Shown in pieces: positions 34,128 through 42,555 of a stretch of DNA of 64,000 bases. Positions within the stretch are counted from its first letter, which is position 1, and every line of letters starts with the position of its first letter. Under the pieces are notes generated by a model that saw nothing but the letters and a program-made list of their open reading frames with translations, was not told where the DNA came from and did no database searches. Both the position numbers and the translations under genes were made by a program. The DNA lies in contig NZ_JANXWD010000043.1 of NCBI RefSeq assembly GCF_025351295.1, positions 1-64,000 on the forward strand, read 5' to 3'. This stretch comes from Phenylobacterium sp. Lineage in GTDB: Bacteria > Pseudomonadota > Alphaproteobacteria > Caulobacterales > Caulobacteraceae.

Positions 34128-34220
34128 TTAGCCGAAGATCTTCAGCCACAGGCCCGCGAGGCCAAGCAGGATAAACGCCCACATCGCCAGGGAAAGCAGG
34201 AGTGGAACGATCACGCGCAT
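34128..34220 (-). CDS. Possible 30-residue membrane protein
   Basis: A 31-codon frame (MRVIVPLLLSLAMWAFILLG then a short tail LAGLWLKIFG) forming one transmembrane helix. GGGGGAGGGG lies about 10 nt upstream of the ATG, and a longer in-frame extension to 34337 lacks this character. Support is the ribosome site, the strong hydrophobic composition and free placement between genes; no homology is claimed. Confidence 0.45.
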   Translation of the reverse strand: MRVIVPLLLSLAMWAFILLGLAGLWLKIFG

Positions 34221-34363
34221 CGGTTCGCTCAGCCCCTCCCCCAAGGCGACTCTTACAGGAATGATTGGCGCACATGTCCCGGGAAGACCAGCCGATTCAC
34301 GCGTAGAGATCGTCGCAGGGTCAAGCCTGCAACCCACAGGGGACCGACCGGAGGAGAAGATCG

Positions 34364-35200
34364 ATGCCCAAAGCCCGTAACGGCGCCGTCGAAATCGAAT
34401 ACCAGACCTTCGGAAACGACCGTCCGGAGACCGTCCTGCTGGTCAACGGCCTGGGGTCGCAGATGACCCGCTGGCCCGAGGCGTTCTGCGCGAAGCTGGT
34501 GGCCCGGGGCTACCGCGTGATCCGTATGGACAACCGCGACACCGGCCTCTCCACCTGGCCCGCGGACGACTACGTCCTGGCCGACATGGGCAACGACGCC
34601 ATGGCGGTGCTGGACGCCGCCGGGGTTGCGGGCGCCCACATCGCCGGGGTCTCCATGGGCGGGATGATCGTCCAGCGGATGGCCATCGACCATCCGGACC
34701 GGGTGCTGTCGCTGACCTCGATCATGTCGGCGCCGGGGCCGGCCACGCTGAAATCGACGCCGCAGGCCATGGCCGTGCTCGACGTGCCGCCGCCGGACCC
34801 CAAGGCCGACTTCGCCGCCTATGTCGCCCACGGAGTCCAGAACGCGCGGACCATCGGCAGCCCGGCCTATCCCTGGGACGAGGCCGAGCTCACCGCCCGC
34901 GTCGAAGCCGAATACCGCCGCGCCTTCAACCCGCCGGGGGCCGCGCGCCAGCGCCGGGCGATCGGCGCCGACGGCGACCGCGTGGCCGCGCTCAAGCAGC
35001 TCGACGTGCCGACCGTCGTCCTGCACGGCGCGGACGACCCGCTGGTCCAGCCCCTGGGCGGCGAGGCCACCGCGGCGGCCATCCCGGGCGCGGAGCTGCG
35101 GATCATCCCCGGCATGGGCCACGACCTGCCGCCGGCCCTGCACGACATCTTCCTCGACGCCATCTGCGCGGCGGCGGCCCGCGCCAAGACCGCCGCCTGA
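34364..35200 (+). CDS. Alpha/beta hydrolase
   Basis: A 278-residue hydrolase with the oxyanion-side VNGLGSQMTRW, the nucleophile elbow GVSMGG (Ser97), Asp in VLHGADDPLV and His in GMGHDLP. These define an esterase/lactonase-like fold without signal peptide. A GGAGGAGA Shine-Dalgarno precedes the ATG. It is followed after 16 nt by an SDR dehydrogenase on the same strand, so the two are probably an operon in which the hydrolase releases, or works on, the SDR substrate. Confidence 0.9.
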   Translation: MPKARNGAVEIEYQTFGNDRPETVLLVNGLGSQMTRWPEAFCAKLVARGYRVIRMDNRDTGLSTWPADDYVLADMGNDAMAVLDAAGVAGAHIAGVSMGGMIVQRMAIDHPDRVLSLTSIMSAPGPATLKSTPQAMAVLDVPPPDPKADFAAYVAHGVQNARTIGSPAYPWDEAELTARVEAEYRRAFNPPGAARQRRAIGADGDRVAALKQLDVPTVVLHGADDPLVQPLGGEATAAAIPGAELRIIPGMGHDLPPALHDIFLDAICAAAARAKTAA

Positions 35201-35216
35201 TCTTAAGGACAACACC

Positions 35217-36002
35217 ATGGGACGTCTTTCAGGCCGCACGGCCGTCATTACCGGCGCGGCCAGCGGCATCGGCCGGGCGGCGGCGAAGATCTTCGCCGCC
35301 GAGGGGGCCAGCCTGGTCCTCGCCGACAAGGCCGACGCCGTCGACGAGACCGCCGAGGCCGTGACATCCGCCGGCGGCAAGGCCGTGGCGCTGAAGGGCG
35401 ACGCCGGCGACGAGGCTTTCGTCACATCCCTGGTCGCCCGCGCCCAGTCGGAGTTCGGCGGCCTCGACATCTTCTGGGCCAACGCCGGCATCTCCGGCGG
35501 TTTCGTCCCCCTGGAGGAGCAGACGGCCGAGTACTGGACCGAGATCCTGCGGGTGAACCTGATCGGCCCGTTCCTGGCGGTGAAGCACGCCTCGGCGGTG
35601 ATGGTCGCCAGGGGCAAGGGCGCGATCATCTGCACCGCCTCGGTGGCCGGCATCCGCTCCGGCGCCGGCGGCCCGGCCTATTCGGCGTCCAAGGCCGGGG
35701 TAATCAGCCTGGTGAAGACCGCCTGCAACGAGCTCTATGGCACCGGGGTGCGGATCAACGCCATCGCGCCCGGCCTGATCGAGACCGGCATGACCAAGCC
35801 GATCTTCGACGGCGCCCGGGCCCGCGGCAACGAGGACCGGATCGGCCAGCTCAACCCCACCACCCGTTACGGCCAGCCGGAGGAGATCGCCCGCGCCGGC
35901 CTGTTCCTGGCCTCCGACGACGCTTCCTACGTCAACGGCCAGACGATCGCGGTAGACGGCGGCCTGTCGACCTCCCACCCCGTCGTGCGCCGCAAGCGAT
36001 GA
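35217..36002 (+). CDS. SDR-family oxidoreductase
   Basis: A 261-residue classical short-chain dehydrogenase: cofactor loop TGAASGIGR, ADKAD after strand 2 (acidic residue favouring NAD), NAGIS, catalytic Ser in CTASVAG with Y-S-A-S-K (Tyr and Lys), and APGLIETGMT. The closing VDGGLSTSHP is typical. It probably oxidises or reduces a secondary alcohol or ketone. It forms a likely two-gene operon with the preceding hydrolase. Confidence 0.92.
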   Translation: MGRLSGRTAVITGAASGIGRAAAKIFAAEGASLVLADKADAVDETAEAVTSAGGKAVALKGDAGDEAFVTSLVARAQSEFGGLDIFWANAGISGGFVPLEEQTAEYWTEILRVNLIGPFLAVKHASAVMVARGKGAIICTASVAGIRSGAGGPAYSASKAGVISLVKTACNELYGTGVRINAIAPGLIETGMTKPIFDGARARGNEDRIGQLNPTTRYGQPEEIARAGLFLASDDASYVNGQTIAVDGGLSTSHPVVRRKR

Positions 36003-36088
36003 TCCGGCCGGTCGGTCACGGCCGCCTTCAAAACGGCCAGATCGACCGCTTCGACTGCGACCCCGCCCGATAGCCGCATAAGGGACCG

Positions 36089-37810
36089 ATGTTCCGCGCC
36101 CTCCTCATCGCCGCCGCCGCCGTGCTGCTGCTGGCCGCCAAGCCGGCGCCCAGCGTCGACTACAGCCTGGGCGTCGCGCCGCAGACGTCGGGCCCGCCGC
36201 TGCTGACGGTCGAGATCCGCCTGCGCGGCGACGCCGACGGCGAGACCCGCCTGGACCTGCCGGACCACTTCGGGGATGGGACTGAGGGCTGGCGCTATCT
36301 GTCGGCGCTCAGCGTCAGGGGCGCGAGCGTCACCGCTCCCGATCCGGCCCACCGCCTCCTGCGCCACAGGCCGGGGGCGAAGCTGGTCATCCGCTACCAG
36401 GTCCGGACCGCCTACCCTGAGGACCCGCCGGGCGAGGCGGGCAACACCTATCGCGGCCCGCTGATCCGGCCCGAGTGGTTCGCGGTGCTTGGAAATTTCG
36501 TCTTCGCGATCCCCGAGGGCCGCGAGAGCGAGCCCGCCACCTTCGCCTGGGGCAAGTTGCCGAAGGGCTGGCGCGTCGCCTCGGATCTCGAGCACGGCGC
36601 GATGGGCCGGCCGATGTCGACGAAGGACATCGACGAGTCGATCGCCATGGGCGGCGCCCGGCTGGCGGTCGAGGAACGCCCGATCCCGGGCGGCGTCCTG
36701 CGCTTCGCCACCCTGGCGGATGGCCCGTTCCAGCCCGGCCCGCTGGCCGACCAGGTCGCCCGCATCGTCAGCGCCGAGCGGGCGTTCTGGAACGACCTGC
36801 GCGAACCCTATTTCGTGGCGCTGATCCCGCTCACCGCCAAGCCGCATGGCAGTTCGACAGGCGGGACCGGCCGCGGCGACGGCTTCGTGCTCTACGCCAC
36901 GCCGAACGGCGCCGACGCGCTGGAGTTCACGATCGGCCACGAGCACACCCACACCTGGATTCCCGAGCGCACCGGCCGCATGCCGGAGACCGCCGAGCCG
37001 GCCGTGTACTGGTTCAGCGAGGGCTTCACCGACTTCTTCACCACCCGCACCGAACTGCGCGCCGGCCTGATCGGCGCGGCCGAGGCGGTGGCGCGAATGG
37101 ACAAGTCGATGCGGGCCTATGACGCCAGCCCGGCGCGCACCGCGCCGGCCGCCCGCATCGTCATCGAATTCTGGAACGACCCCAACGTCGAGCAGCTGCC
37201 CTACCAGCGCGGCCAGTTGCTGGCGCTGAAGTGGGACGAGGAGATCCGCAGGAAGACCGGCGGCAAGGCCGACCTCAACACCGCCATCCTGCGCATGCGC
37301 GACCACTACCAGCAGTTCCCGGCCGGGCAGGGGCCCGACGTGGTTACCGGGCTGGTCTCCGCCGTCTGGGTGACCGCCGCCCTCGACATCCGGCCCGACA
37401 TCGCCAAATACGCCGACGATGGGGCCGTGGTCCCGTTGCCGGACGAGATGTTCGACGGCTGCCTGCAGGCCCGCGTGACGATCTCGCCGGGCTTCGACGC
37501 CGGGTTCGACGCGGACGCCTCCTTCACGACCAAGGTCCTGAAAGGCGTGAAGCGCCGCGGCCCCGCCTGGAATAGCGGCCTGCGCGACGGGATGGTCCTC
37601 GACGCGTGGACCTACAAGGCCGGCGACATGACCCGGCAGATCGAACTCACGGTGCGACCGCCGGCGAGGCGCGGCGTCAAGGCCAGGCCCAGGACCATCG
37701 CCTACTGGCCCTATGGCGACGTCGACACCCAGACCCGCGCCCTGCAGCTGACGCCCGGCATGTCCGAGGCGGCGCGTGCGGCCTGCGGCAAGAAGATCGG
37801 CGGCCTGTAG
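36089..37810 (+). CDS. M61-like gluzincin peptidase, exported
   Basis: A 573-residue protein with an N-terminal signal peptide (about 1-17 or 20). The zinc site is His284-Glu285-x-x-His288 in GHEHTHTW with Glu311 in FSEGFTDFF as third ligand, the glycyl-aminopeptidase (M61) arrangement. A PDZ-like domain follows at about 475-545 (WNSGLRDGMVLDAW). It probably trims small N-terminal residues from peptides in the periplasm. The N-terminal domain is beta-rich, as in the family. It is the last gene before a multi-hairpin repeat. Confidence 0.82.
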   Translation: MFRALLIAAAAVLLLAAKPAPSVDYSLGVAPQTSGPPLLTVEIRLRGDADGETRLDLPDHFGDGTEGWRYLSALSVRGASVTAPDPAHRLLRHRPGAKLVIRYQVRTAYPEDPPGEAGNTYRGPLIRPEWFAVLGNFVFAIPEGRESEPATFAWGKLPKGWRVASDLEHGAMGRPMSTKDIDESIAMGGARLAVEERPIPGGVLRFATLADGPFQPGPLADQVARIVSAERAFWNDLREPYFVALIPLTAKPHGSSTGGTGRGDGFVLYATPNGADALEFTIGHEHTHTWIPERTGRMPETAEPAVYWFSEGFTDFFTTRTELRAGLIGAAEAVARMDKSMRAYDASPARTAPAARIVIEFWNDPNVEQLPYQRGQLLALKWDEEIRRKTGGKADLNTAILRMRDHYQQFPAGQGPDVVTGLVSAVWVTAALDIRPDIAKYADDGAVVPLPDEMFDGCLQARVTISPGFDAGFDADASFTTKVLKGVKRRGPAWNSGLRDGMVLDAWTYKAGDMTRQIELTVRPPARRGVKARPRTIAYWPYGDVDTQTRALQLTPGMSEAARAACGKKIGGL

Positions 37811-37812
37811 AC

Positions 37813-37947
37813 ATCCCTCCTCTTCAGGGGAGGGCCGACTCGCCGAAGGCGAGCGGGCTGGGGATCTCGCGACCAGGCTCTGAGCCTGGCCATGAGTTCC
37901 CCACCCTGACGGCTTCGCAGTCTGTCCCTCCCCTGAAGAGGAGGGAT
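37813..37947. repeat. Multi-hairpin element bounded by perfect 22-bp inverted repeats
   Basis: The left arm 37813-37834 (ATCCCTCCTCTTC ...) is an exact reverse complement of 37926-37947, with 91 nt between. Inside are two further hairpins, CTCGCC-gaa-GGCGAG and CCAGGCTC-t-GAGCCTGG. It sits between the convergent ends of the M61-like gene and a small membrane gene, so it could stop transcription from both sides. Elements with the same CTCCCC/GGGGAG style lie at 47904-48014 and 51767-51917. Confidence 0.8.
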
Positions 37948-37951
37948 GAGG

Positions 37952-38152
37952 TCAGCGCCGCGGCCCTCGCCGCCAGCGATGCGCGGCCAGGACGGCCACC
38001 GCCGCCGCCACGCCCAGCACGAACGCGGCCACCGCCTTCGCGGAGACGTCCGCCGGGCCGATCCGCAAGGGCCCGCGTCCCATCCACTGGACCAGTTCGC
38101 CACGCGTTTCGGGTATCTCGATCTCGTCGGGGGTGAAGTCTTCGGTCGACAT
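37952..38152 (-). CDS. Small single-span membrane protein
   Basis: A 66-residue protein, MSTEDFTPDEIEIPETRGEL..., with an acidic N-terminus, a conserved-looking WMGRGPLRIG segment, a single transmembrane helix (about 42-58) and a basic tail WRRGPRR. It starts at ATG 38152 with GGAG upstream; the longer frame to 38281 would overlap the yebC start. Function is unknown. It is divergent from yebC. Confidence 0.55.
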   Translation of the reverse strand: MSTEDFTPDEIEIPETRGELVQWMGRGPLRIGPADVSAKAVAAFVLGVAAAVAVLAAHRWRRGPRR

Positions 38153-38269
38153 GGGCGGGCTCCGGCCTACGGCTGAGCTAACCCCCGCCGACCTCGGGGG
38201 TTCCGCCGGCCCGCCTGGCCGGTTAGAAGCGACGACCCAGTTTCCACGACGCCTCGACCGCAAGAGACC

Positions 38270-39016
38270 ATGGCCGGACACTCAAAGTTCAAGAACATCA
38301 TGCACCGCAAGGGCCGCGCGGACTCCGCGCGCTCCAAGCTGTTCTCCAAGCTCTCCCGCGAGATCACCGTGGCGGCCAAGCAGGGCCTGCCCGATCCCGC
38401 CATGAACGCGCGGCTGCGGCTGGCGGTGAACAACGCCAAGGGCGAGTCCCTGCCCAAGGACGTCATCGACCGCGCGATCAAGAAGGCCTCCGGCGGCGAG
38501 GCCGAAAGCTATGAGCAGATCCGCTACGAGGGCTTCGGCCCGGGCGGGGTGGGGGTGATCGTCGAGGCCCTGACCGACAACCGCAACCGCGCCGCCGCCA
38601 ACGTCCGCTCGATCTTCACCAAGAACGGCGGCAACCTGGGCGAATCGGGCTCGGTCTCGTTCATGTGGGATCGGGTGGGCGAGATCCGCTACGCCCCTGC
38701 CGCCGGGTCCGAGGACAAGGTCATGGAGGCGGCCATCGAGGCCGGGGCCGACGACGTGGAGTCCGACGAGGACGGCCACACCATCTACGCCGCCTTCGAA
38801 CTGCTCTCCGACGTGGCGACCGCGCTGGAGGCCGCGCTGGGTCCCGCCAGGTCCACCAACATCGTCTGGAAACCCCAGGTGCTGAACCCCGTCGCCGGCG
38901 ACGCCGTGGCCACCCTGGTGAAGATGCTGGAGGCGCTCGAGGACGAGGAAGACGTGCAGCACGTCTATTCCAACGCCGACATCTCGGCCGAGGACCTGGA
39001 GAAGCTGGCGGGCTGA
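38270..39016 (+). CDS. YebC/PmpR-family protein
   Basis: A 248-residue protein with the family start [18 protein letters not shown] and the blocks [23 protein letters not shown] and [18 protein letters not shown]. Members bind DNA and act as transcription regulators; recent work also links bacterial YebC to translation of proline stretches. Gene order upstream of ruvC is the usual alphaproteobacterial one, although here several genes intervene. Its stop overlaps the next start (TGATG). Confidence 0.95.
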   Translation: MAGHSKFKNIMHRKGRADSARSKLFSKLSREITVAAKQGLPDPAMNARLRLAVNNAKGESLPKDVIDRAIKKASGGEAESYEQIRYEGFGPGGVGVIVEALTDNRNRAAANVRSIFTKNGGNLGESGSVSFMWDRVGEIRYAPAAGSEDKVMEAAIEAGADDVESDEDGHTIYAAFELLSDVATALEAALGPARSTNIVWKPQVLNPVAGDAVATLVKMLEALEDEEDVQHVYSNADISAEDLEKLAG

Positions 39017-39213
39017 TGGCCAAGCCCCCCCAGGACCCCCGCGTCACCGACCTCGCCAGCTACAAGAAGGCTCGCGAGCAGGCCAGACGCAAGCCCGCGC
39101 CCAAGCCGCCGGGCGCCTCGTTCCTCGGCTCCAACCCGCGCGCCGGCGCGATCCTGATCCTGGTGATCGTGGTGGTGGCCGCCCTCTATGTGGTCCCGCG
39201 CTTCCTGCATTGA
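39016..39213 (+). CDS. Small membrane protein coupled to yebC
   Basis: A 65-residue protein with a basic N-terminal half (DLASYKKAREQARRKPAPKP) and one C-terminal transmembrane helix (about 45-61, ILILVIVVVAALYVV). Its ATG shares a base with the yebC stop, so co-translation is likely. No family is recognised; similar short Lys/Arg-plus-helix proteins are common in this order. Confidence 0.7.
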   Translation: MAKPPQDPRVTDLASYKKAREQARRKPAPKPPGASFLGSNPRAGAILILVIVVVAALYVVPRFLH

Positions 39214-39275
39214 GCCATAGGCGCCGCCACGTCCGCCCCGCTATGGTCGCGCAAACGGGACATAGGGGAACCGCC

Positions 39276-39767
39276 TTGCAGAGCACCATCAGACTCGCCG
39301 CCGCCGCCGCCGCCGCCGCCCTGGCGCTGACCGCCGGCGCCGCCCAGGCCGCCGACTTCGTCTCGGTGGCCCTGGAGACCACGCTCGACAAGCCTGCCGA
39401 CGTGGCCTGGCCGAAGATCTCCGGCTACTGCGACATCGGCGCCTGGATGAAGACCACCTGCACGATCACCTCCGGCACCGACAACCAGGTCGGCGCCGTG
39501 CGCCTGATCGCCGGCCGCATCAGCGAACTGCTGGTCGCCAGGACGGCGTGGTCCTACAGCTACTCGCAGCCGAAATCGCCGATCGACTACCACGGCACGG
39601 TGGAAATCCGCCCGATCGACAAGGGCCACTCCAAGCTGCTCTACACCCTGGTCTACGACGCCGAGCCGCTGGCGACCCCCGAGGCCAAGGCCGCTGACAA
39701 GGACCGCCGCGCCAAGCAGTTCACCGTGGTCCTGGCGACCATGAAGGGCATCGCCGAAGCGAAGTAG
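39276..39767 (+). CDS. Exported SRPBCC-family protein
   Basis: A 163-residue protein. TTG 39276 is preferred because AGGGGAA lies 7 nt upstream and the frame then opens with a signal peptide (to AAQAAD); an ATG at 39243 is in frame but weaker. The mature part follows the START/polyketide-cyclase pattern: VALETTLDKPADVAWPKI, a mid-domain YSYSQPKSPIDYHGTVEI and a long C-terminal helix. Exported SRPBCC proteins bind hydrophobic ligands, for example MxaD-like proteins; the ligand is unknown. Confidence 0.75.
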   Translation: MQSTIRLAAAAAAAALALTAGAAQAADFVSVALETTLDKPADVAWPKISGYCDIGAWMKTTCTITSGTDNQVGAVRLIAGRISELLVARTAWSYSYSQPKSPIDYHGTVEIRPIDKGHSKLLYTLVYDAEPLATPEAKAADKDRRAKQFTVVLATMKGIAEAK

Positions 39768-39780
39768 GCGCGCCGCGGCG

Positions 39781-39811
39781 CTTCCTTTCCCGTCGCAGGC
39801 GGGAGAGGAAG
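39781..39811. terminator. 12-bp hairpin, possible terminator
   Basis: CTTCCTTTCCCG and CGGGAGAGGAAG pair around a 7-nt loop (one G-U pair), 14 nt after the SRPBCC stop. No long T-run follows, so intrinsic termination is plausible but unproven. Confidence 0.5.
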
Positions 39812-39884
39812 GTCTCCGGTCGAGGTTCCGTAGCGGCGCCGGGCAGGCTAAGAACACCGCGCATATCGGGGGACAGGACGCGTC

Positions 39885-40034
39885 ATGCAGAGACGTAAGG
39901 TCGATCGCGCCCAGCGGATGCGCGCACGCCGGGTCTGGTGGGAGCGCAACGGCGCCTTTGTGCGGGGGATCCTGACCGGCTCGGGGCTGACCGCGCTGGG
40001 GGCCTGGATCCTGCAGATGGTGCTGGCCCGATAG
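39885..40034 (+). CDS. 49-residue membrane protein upstream of EcsC-like gene
   Basis: A 50-codon frame beginning MQRRKVDRAQRMRARRVWWE, followed by a single hydrophobic helix (GILTGSGLTALGAWILQMVL) and the ending AR. GGGGGACAGGA precedes the ATG. Its stop TAG overlaps the apparent ATA start of the EcsC-like gene (ATAG), the same 4-nt overlap geometry as the ATGA junctions elsewhere in the window. No family is recognised. Confidence 0.6.
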   Translation: MQRRKVDRAQRMRARRVWWERNGAFVRGILTGSGLTALGAWILQMVLAR

Positions 40035-40777
40035 CCCGCGCCACCCCGCCCGCGGTCGCCACCGAAGCGGCCTACGAGGCCTGGGCCCGCGCCGAGGTGG
40101 CCCATTGGGGCCTGGGCGTTCTGAAGCCTGCCGGCGCCCTCGACCGCGCCGCCCAGGGGCTGCAGGGCCGCATCAACCGCCTGATCCCCGAGGCCGTGCA
40201 CAACGCCGTCACCCGGGTGATGGAGGGCATGACCCGCACCATCCTGACCGGCGCCGACCTGACCACCGGCCCGCCGCTGATCGGCGCGTCCCTGGCCGAG
40301 CGCGACCGCCGCGCCCTGGCCGCCATCGACGGCTACCGCAAGACCGCGGCTGTCGAGGGCGGGGTCACGGGGGCCGGCGGCTTCTGGCTGGGGGTCGCCG
40401 ACTTCCCGGCCCTGCTGGTGCTGAAGTTCAAGCTGCTGGTCGATCTCAGCGCCATCTATGGCCACGAAGCTGACCGCTTCGACGAACGGCTCTACATCCT
40501 CGCCCTGTTCCAGCTGGCCTTCTCCGGCCCCGACCACCGCGCGGCGATCTTCGCCGGCGTCGAGGGCTGGGACGGCCGCACGCACCCCACCGACTACGAT
40601 CACTTCGACTGGCGCGCCTTCCAGCAGCAGTACCGCGACTACATCGACCTGCCGAAGCTGGCCCAGATGATCCCGGTGGTCGGCGCGCCTATCGGCGCCG
40701 TGGTCAACTGGCGGCTGGTCGAGCGCCTGGGCGAAACCGCCATGAACGGCTACCGAATGCGCTGGCTGGCGCGTTAG
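40031..40777 (+). CDS. EcsC-family protein, start codon uncertain (ATA?)
   Basis: From about 40060 the frame encodes a clear EcsC-family domain: WGLGVLKPAGALDRAAQGLQ, then ERDRRALAAIDGYRKTAAVEGG, LGVADFPALLVLKFKLLVDL, and a closing PVVGAPIGAVVNWRLVERLG. No ATG, GTG or TTG lies just before the domain. The nearest in-frame canonical starts are GTG 39938, which would overlap most of the preceding small gene, and GTG 40097, which would cut into the domain. An in-frame ATA at 40031 overlaps the upstream stop and would give 248 residues. EcsC was named for a Bacillus transporter operon; its role is unknown. Confidence 0.82.
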   Translation: MARATPPAVATEAAYEAWARAEVAHWGLGVLKPAGALDRAAQGLQGRINRLIPEAVHNAVTRVMEGMTRTILTGADLTTGPPLIGASLAERDRRALAAIDGYRKTAAVEGGVTGAGGFWLGVADFPALLVLKFKLLVDLSAIYGHEADRFDERLYILALFQLAFSGPDHRAAIFAGVEGWDGRTHPTDYDHFDWRAFQQQYRDYIDLPKLAQMIPVVGAPIGAVVNWRLVERLGETAMNGYRMRWLAR

Positions 40778-40783
40778 GGAAGC

Positions 40784-41254
40784 ATGCGCCGTCTCCTCTT
40801 CCTCATCGCGTTCCTGGCCGCCCCGGCCAGCGCCGCGCCGACGATCACCGACCCCGCCGCCCGCGCCTTCGTCGCCCACCAGGAGCAGGCCTGGAACGCC
40901 GGGGACCTGGGCCGCTACTTCGCCGGCTTCACGCCGGACGCCCGCTTCACCGACCAGGCCTATGTCGGCGACAAGCCGCCCGTGCCCTACGGGACCAGCA
41001 CGCTCATCCAGGCCCGCGCCCAGGCCCGTCGCGCATTGACCCAGGGCAAGGCCCACGAGGCCGGCGAGGTGCTGCGCGTCGAGATCGCCGCCGACGGCGC
41101 CTCGGCCCGCGTCACGTCCCGCGAGGCGTCTACCGTGGAGCGCGCCGGTAGGACCCGCCGGCTCTGCGCCACCCGAACCCAGACCCTGGTCGTCGCGCCC
41201 GGCGGCTTGCGCTCCCGCGGCCAGACCGACACCTTCTACCGATGCCCCCGGTAA
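40784..41254 (+). CDS. Exported NTF2-like (DUF4440-type) protein
   Basis: A 156-residue protein with a signal peptide (1-18, ASA). The helix FVAHQEQAWNAGDLGRYFAGF opens an NTF2-like cone fold, and a C-terminal beta part ends TDTFYRCPR. Two Cys (CATRT and RCPR) could pair in the periplasm. The ligand is unknown. The downstream gene overlaps its last 13 nt. Confidence 0.7.
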   Translation: MRRLLFLIAFLAAPASAAPTITDPAARAFVAHQEQAWNAGDLGRYFAGFTPDARFTDQAYVGDKPPVPYGTSTLIQARAQARRALTQGKAHEAGEVLRVEIAADGASARVTSREASTVERAGRTRRLCATRTQTLVVAPGGLRSRGQTDTFYRCPR

Positions 41255-41838
41255 TCCCCTCCCGCCTCAAGGTCGGCGTCGACGTCCCCTGGGTGACCAG
41301 CTGGTCACAGGAGCGCCAGGGCGGCGTCGGCCCCTGCCCGACTGTGGACGGCCAGATGGCGGCGCTGCAGCTGTGGAAGCCCGGCGTCGGCAAGCCGCTC
41401 TATTCGCGCAACCACCTGCGCCGCCAGCGCGATACGGTGCGCGCCCTGCTGTGCCCGATGTGCGGCGAGGCCACCCCGGACGGCGACCGCTGGAGCCAGA
41501 CCGGCGCCTTCGTCGCCGCCGGCGGCCTGCGGGCCCGCGGGTTCGGCAAGGCCCTGCCCGCCGACCTGGCCGACGACCGGGTGCTGCTGGACTGCGGGGC
41601 CATCGCGCCGCTGCATTTCCGCTGCGCCCAGGCCTCGCTGCAGCGCTGCCCGCACCTCTCCGCCCTGCCCAACCGCGAGCTGAAGGCCTTCCCGCCCGCC
41701 TGGACGATCGTGCCGCTCTATGTCGAGGCCCGCCGGCCGGTGGGCGGGACGACGTTCGGCGCGGTCAGCTTCCTGCAGCTGCTGGGGATCACGCAGGACC
41801 GAGACCCCGACTGGCGTTCGAGGCTCCCGCCGGTCTAG
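41242..41838 (+). CDS. Cys-rich hypothetical protein with CxxC motif
   Basis: A 198-residue cytoplasmic protein starting inside the previous gene. LCPMCGEATPDG is a zinc-binding CxxC, followed by LLDCGAIAPLHFRCAQASLQRCPHL, which supplies more Cys/His. The layout (CxxC, then APLHxxCAxxxxxxCPHL) resembles uncharacterised proteins found in phages and actinobacteria, but no function is known. Zinc binding is inferred. Confidence 0.6.
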   Translation: MPPVIPSRLKVGVDVPWVTSWSQERQGGVGPCPTVDGQMAALQLWKPGVGKPLYSRNHLRRQRDTVRALLCPMCGEATPDGDRWSQTGAFVAAGGLRARGFGKALPADLADDRVLLDCGAIAPLHFRCAQASLQRCPHLSALPNRELKAFPPAWTIVPLYVEARRPVGGTTFGAVSFLQLLGITQDRDPDWRSRLPPV

Positions 41839-41847
41839 TCTCGCGAT

Positions 41848-42555
41848 ATGCTCCGCCGCACCCTGCTTGGCCTCGCCGCCGCCCTCGCCGTTTCCGTCGC
41901 CCAGGCCCAGACGCCGCCCGCGCCATCCGCCGCGGCGCCGCCGGGGCCCACCGCAAAGCCAAACCCGCGGGTCAAGATCGACACCCCGCAGGGGTCCATC
42001 GTCGTTGAGCTCTTCGCCGACAAGGCGCCGATCACCGTGGCCAACTATCTGAAGTATGTGGACCGGGGGCTGTTCAACGGCGCGACCTTCTACCGGGCGT
42101 CGCGGCCGCCCGGCTACACGGCCGCCGACTACGGCCTGATCCAGGGCGGCCTGCAGAACGATCCCAAGAAGGTGCTGCCGCCGATCGCCCACGAATCGAC
42201 GATCAAGACCGGCCTGACGCACAAGACCAACGGCACGATCTCCATGGGCCGCCACGCGCCGGGCACGGCCCAGGCCGACTGGTCTATCACCCTGGGCGAC
42301 ATGAGCTACCTGGATGCCGATCCCAAGGACCCCAAGACCAACCCCGGCTTCGCCGCCTTCGGCGAGGTGGTGGAGGGGCTGGACGTCGTCCAGAAGATCA
42401 TCGTCATGCCCACCGACCCCGCCAAGGGCGAGGGCGCCATGAAGGGCGAGATCCTGAAACAGCCGGTGCGCATCACCAAGGTCAGCCGCGTGGTCGCCGC
42501 ACCGGCCCCGGCGCCTCCACCCGCCCCTGCAGCCGGACCGACAGTGACGCCATGA
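41848..42555 (+). CDS. Exported cyclophilin-type peptidyl-prolyl isomerase
   Basis: A 235-residue protein with a signal peptide (1-20, AQA). A cyclophilin domain covers about 41-215: RVKIDTPQGSIVVELFADKAP, VDRGLFNGATFYRAS, LIQGGLQNDP, NGTISMGRHAPGTAQADW and FAAFGEVVEGLDVVQKI. A Pro/Ala tail ends the protein. It should help fold periplasmic proteins. The active Arg is present (FYRAS). The next gene overlaps its stop by 4 nt (ATGA). Confidence 0.92.
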   Translation: MLRRTLLGLAAALAVSVAQAQTPPAPSAAAPPGPTAKPNPRVKIDTPQGSIVVELFADKAPITVANYLKYVDRGLFNGATFYRASRPPGYTAADYGLIQGGLQNDPKKVLPPIAHESTIKTGLTHKTNGTISMGRHAPGTAQADWSITLGDMSYLDADPKDPKTNPGFAAFGEVVEGLDVVQKIIVMPTDPAKGEGAMKGEILKQPVRITKVSRVVAAPAPAPPPAPAAGPTVTP

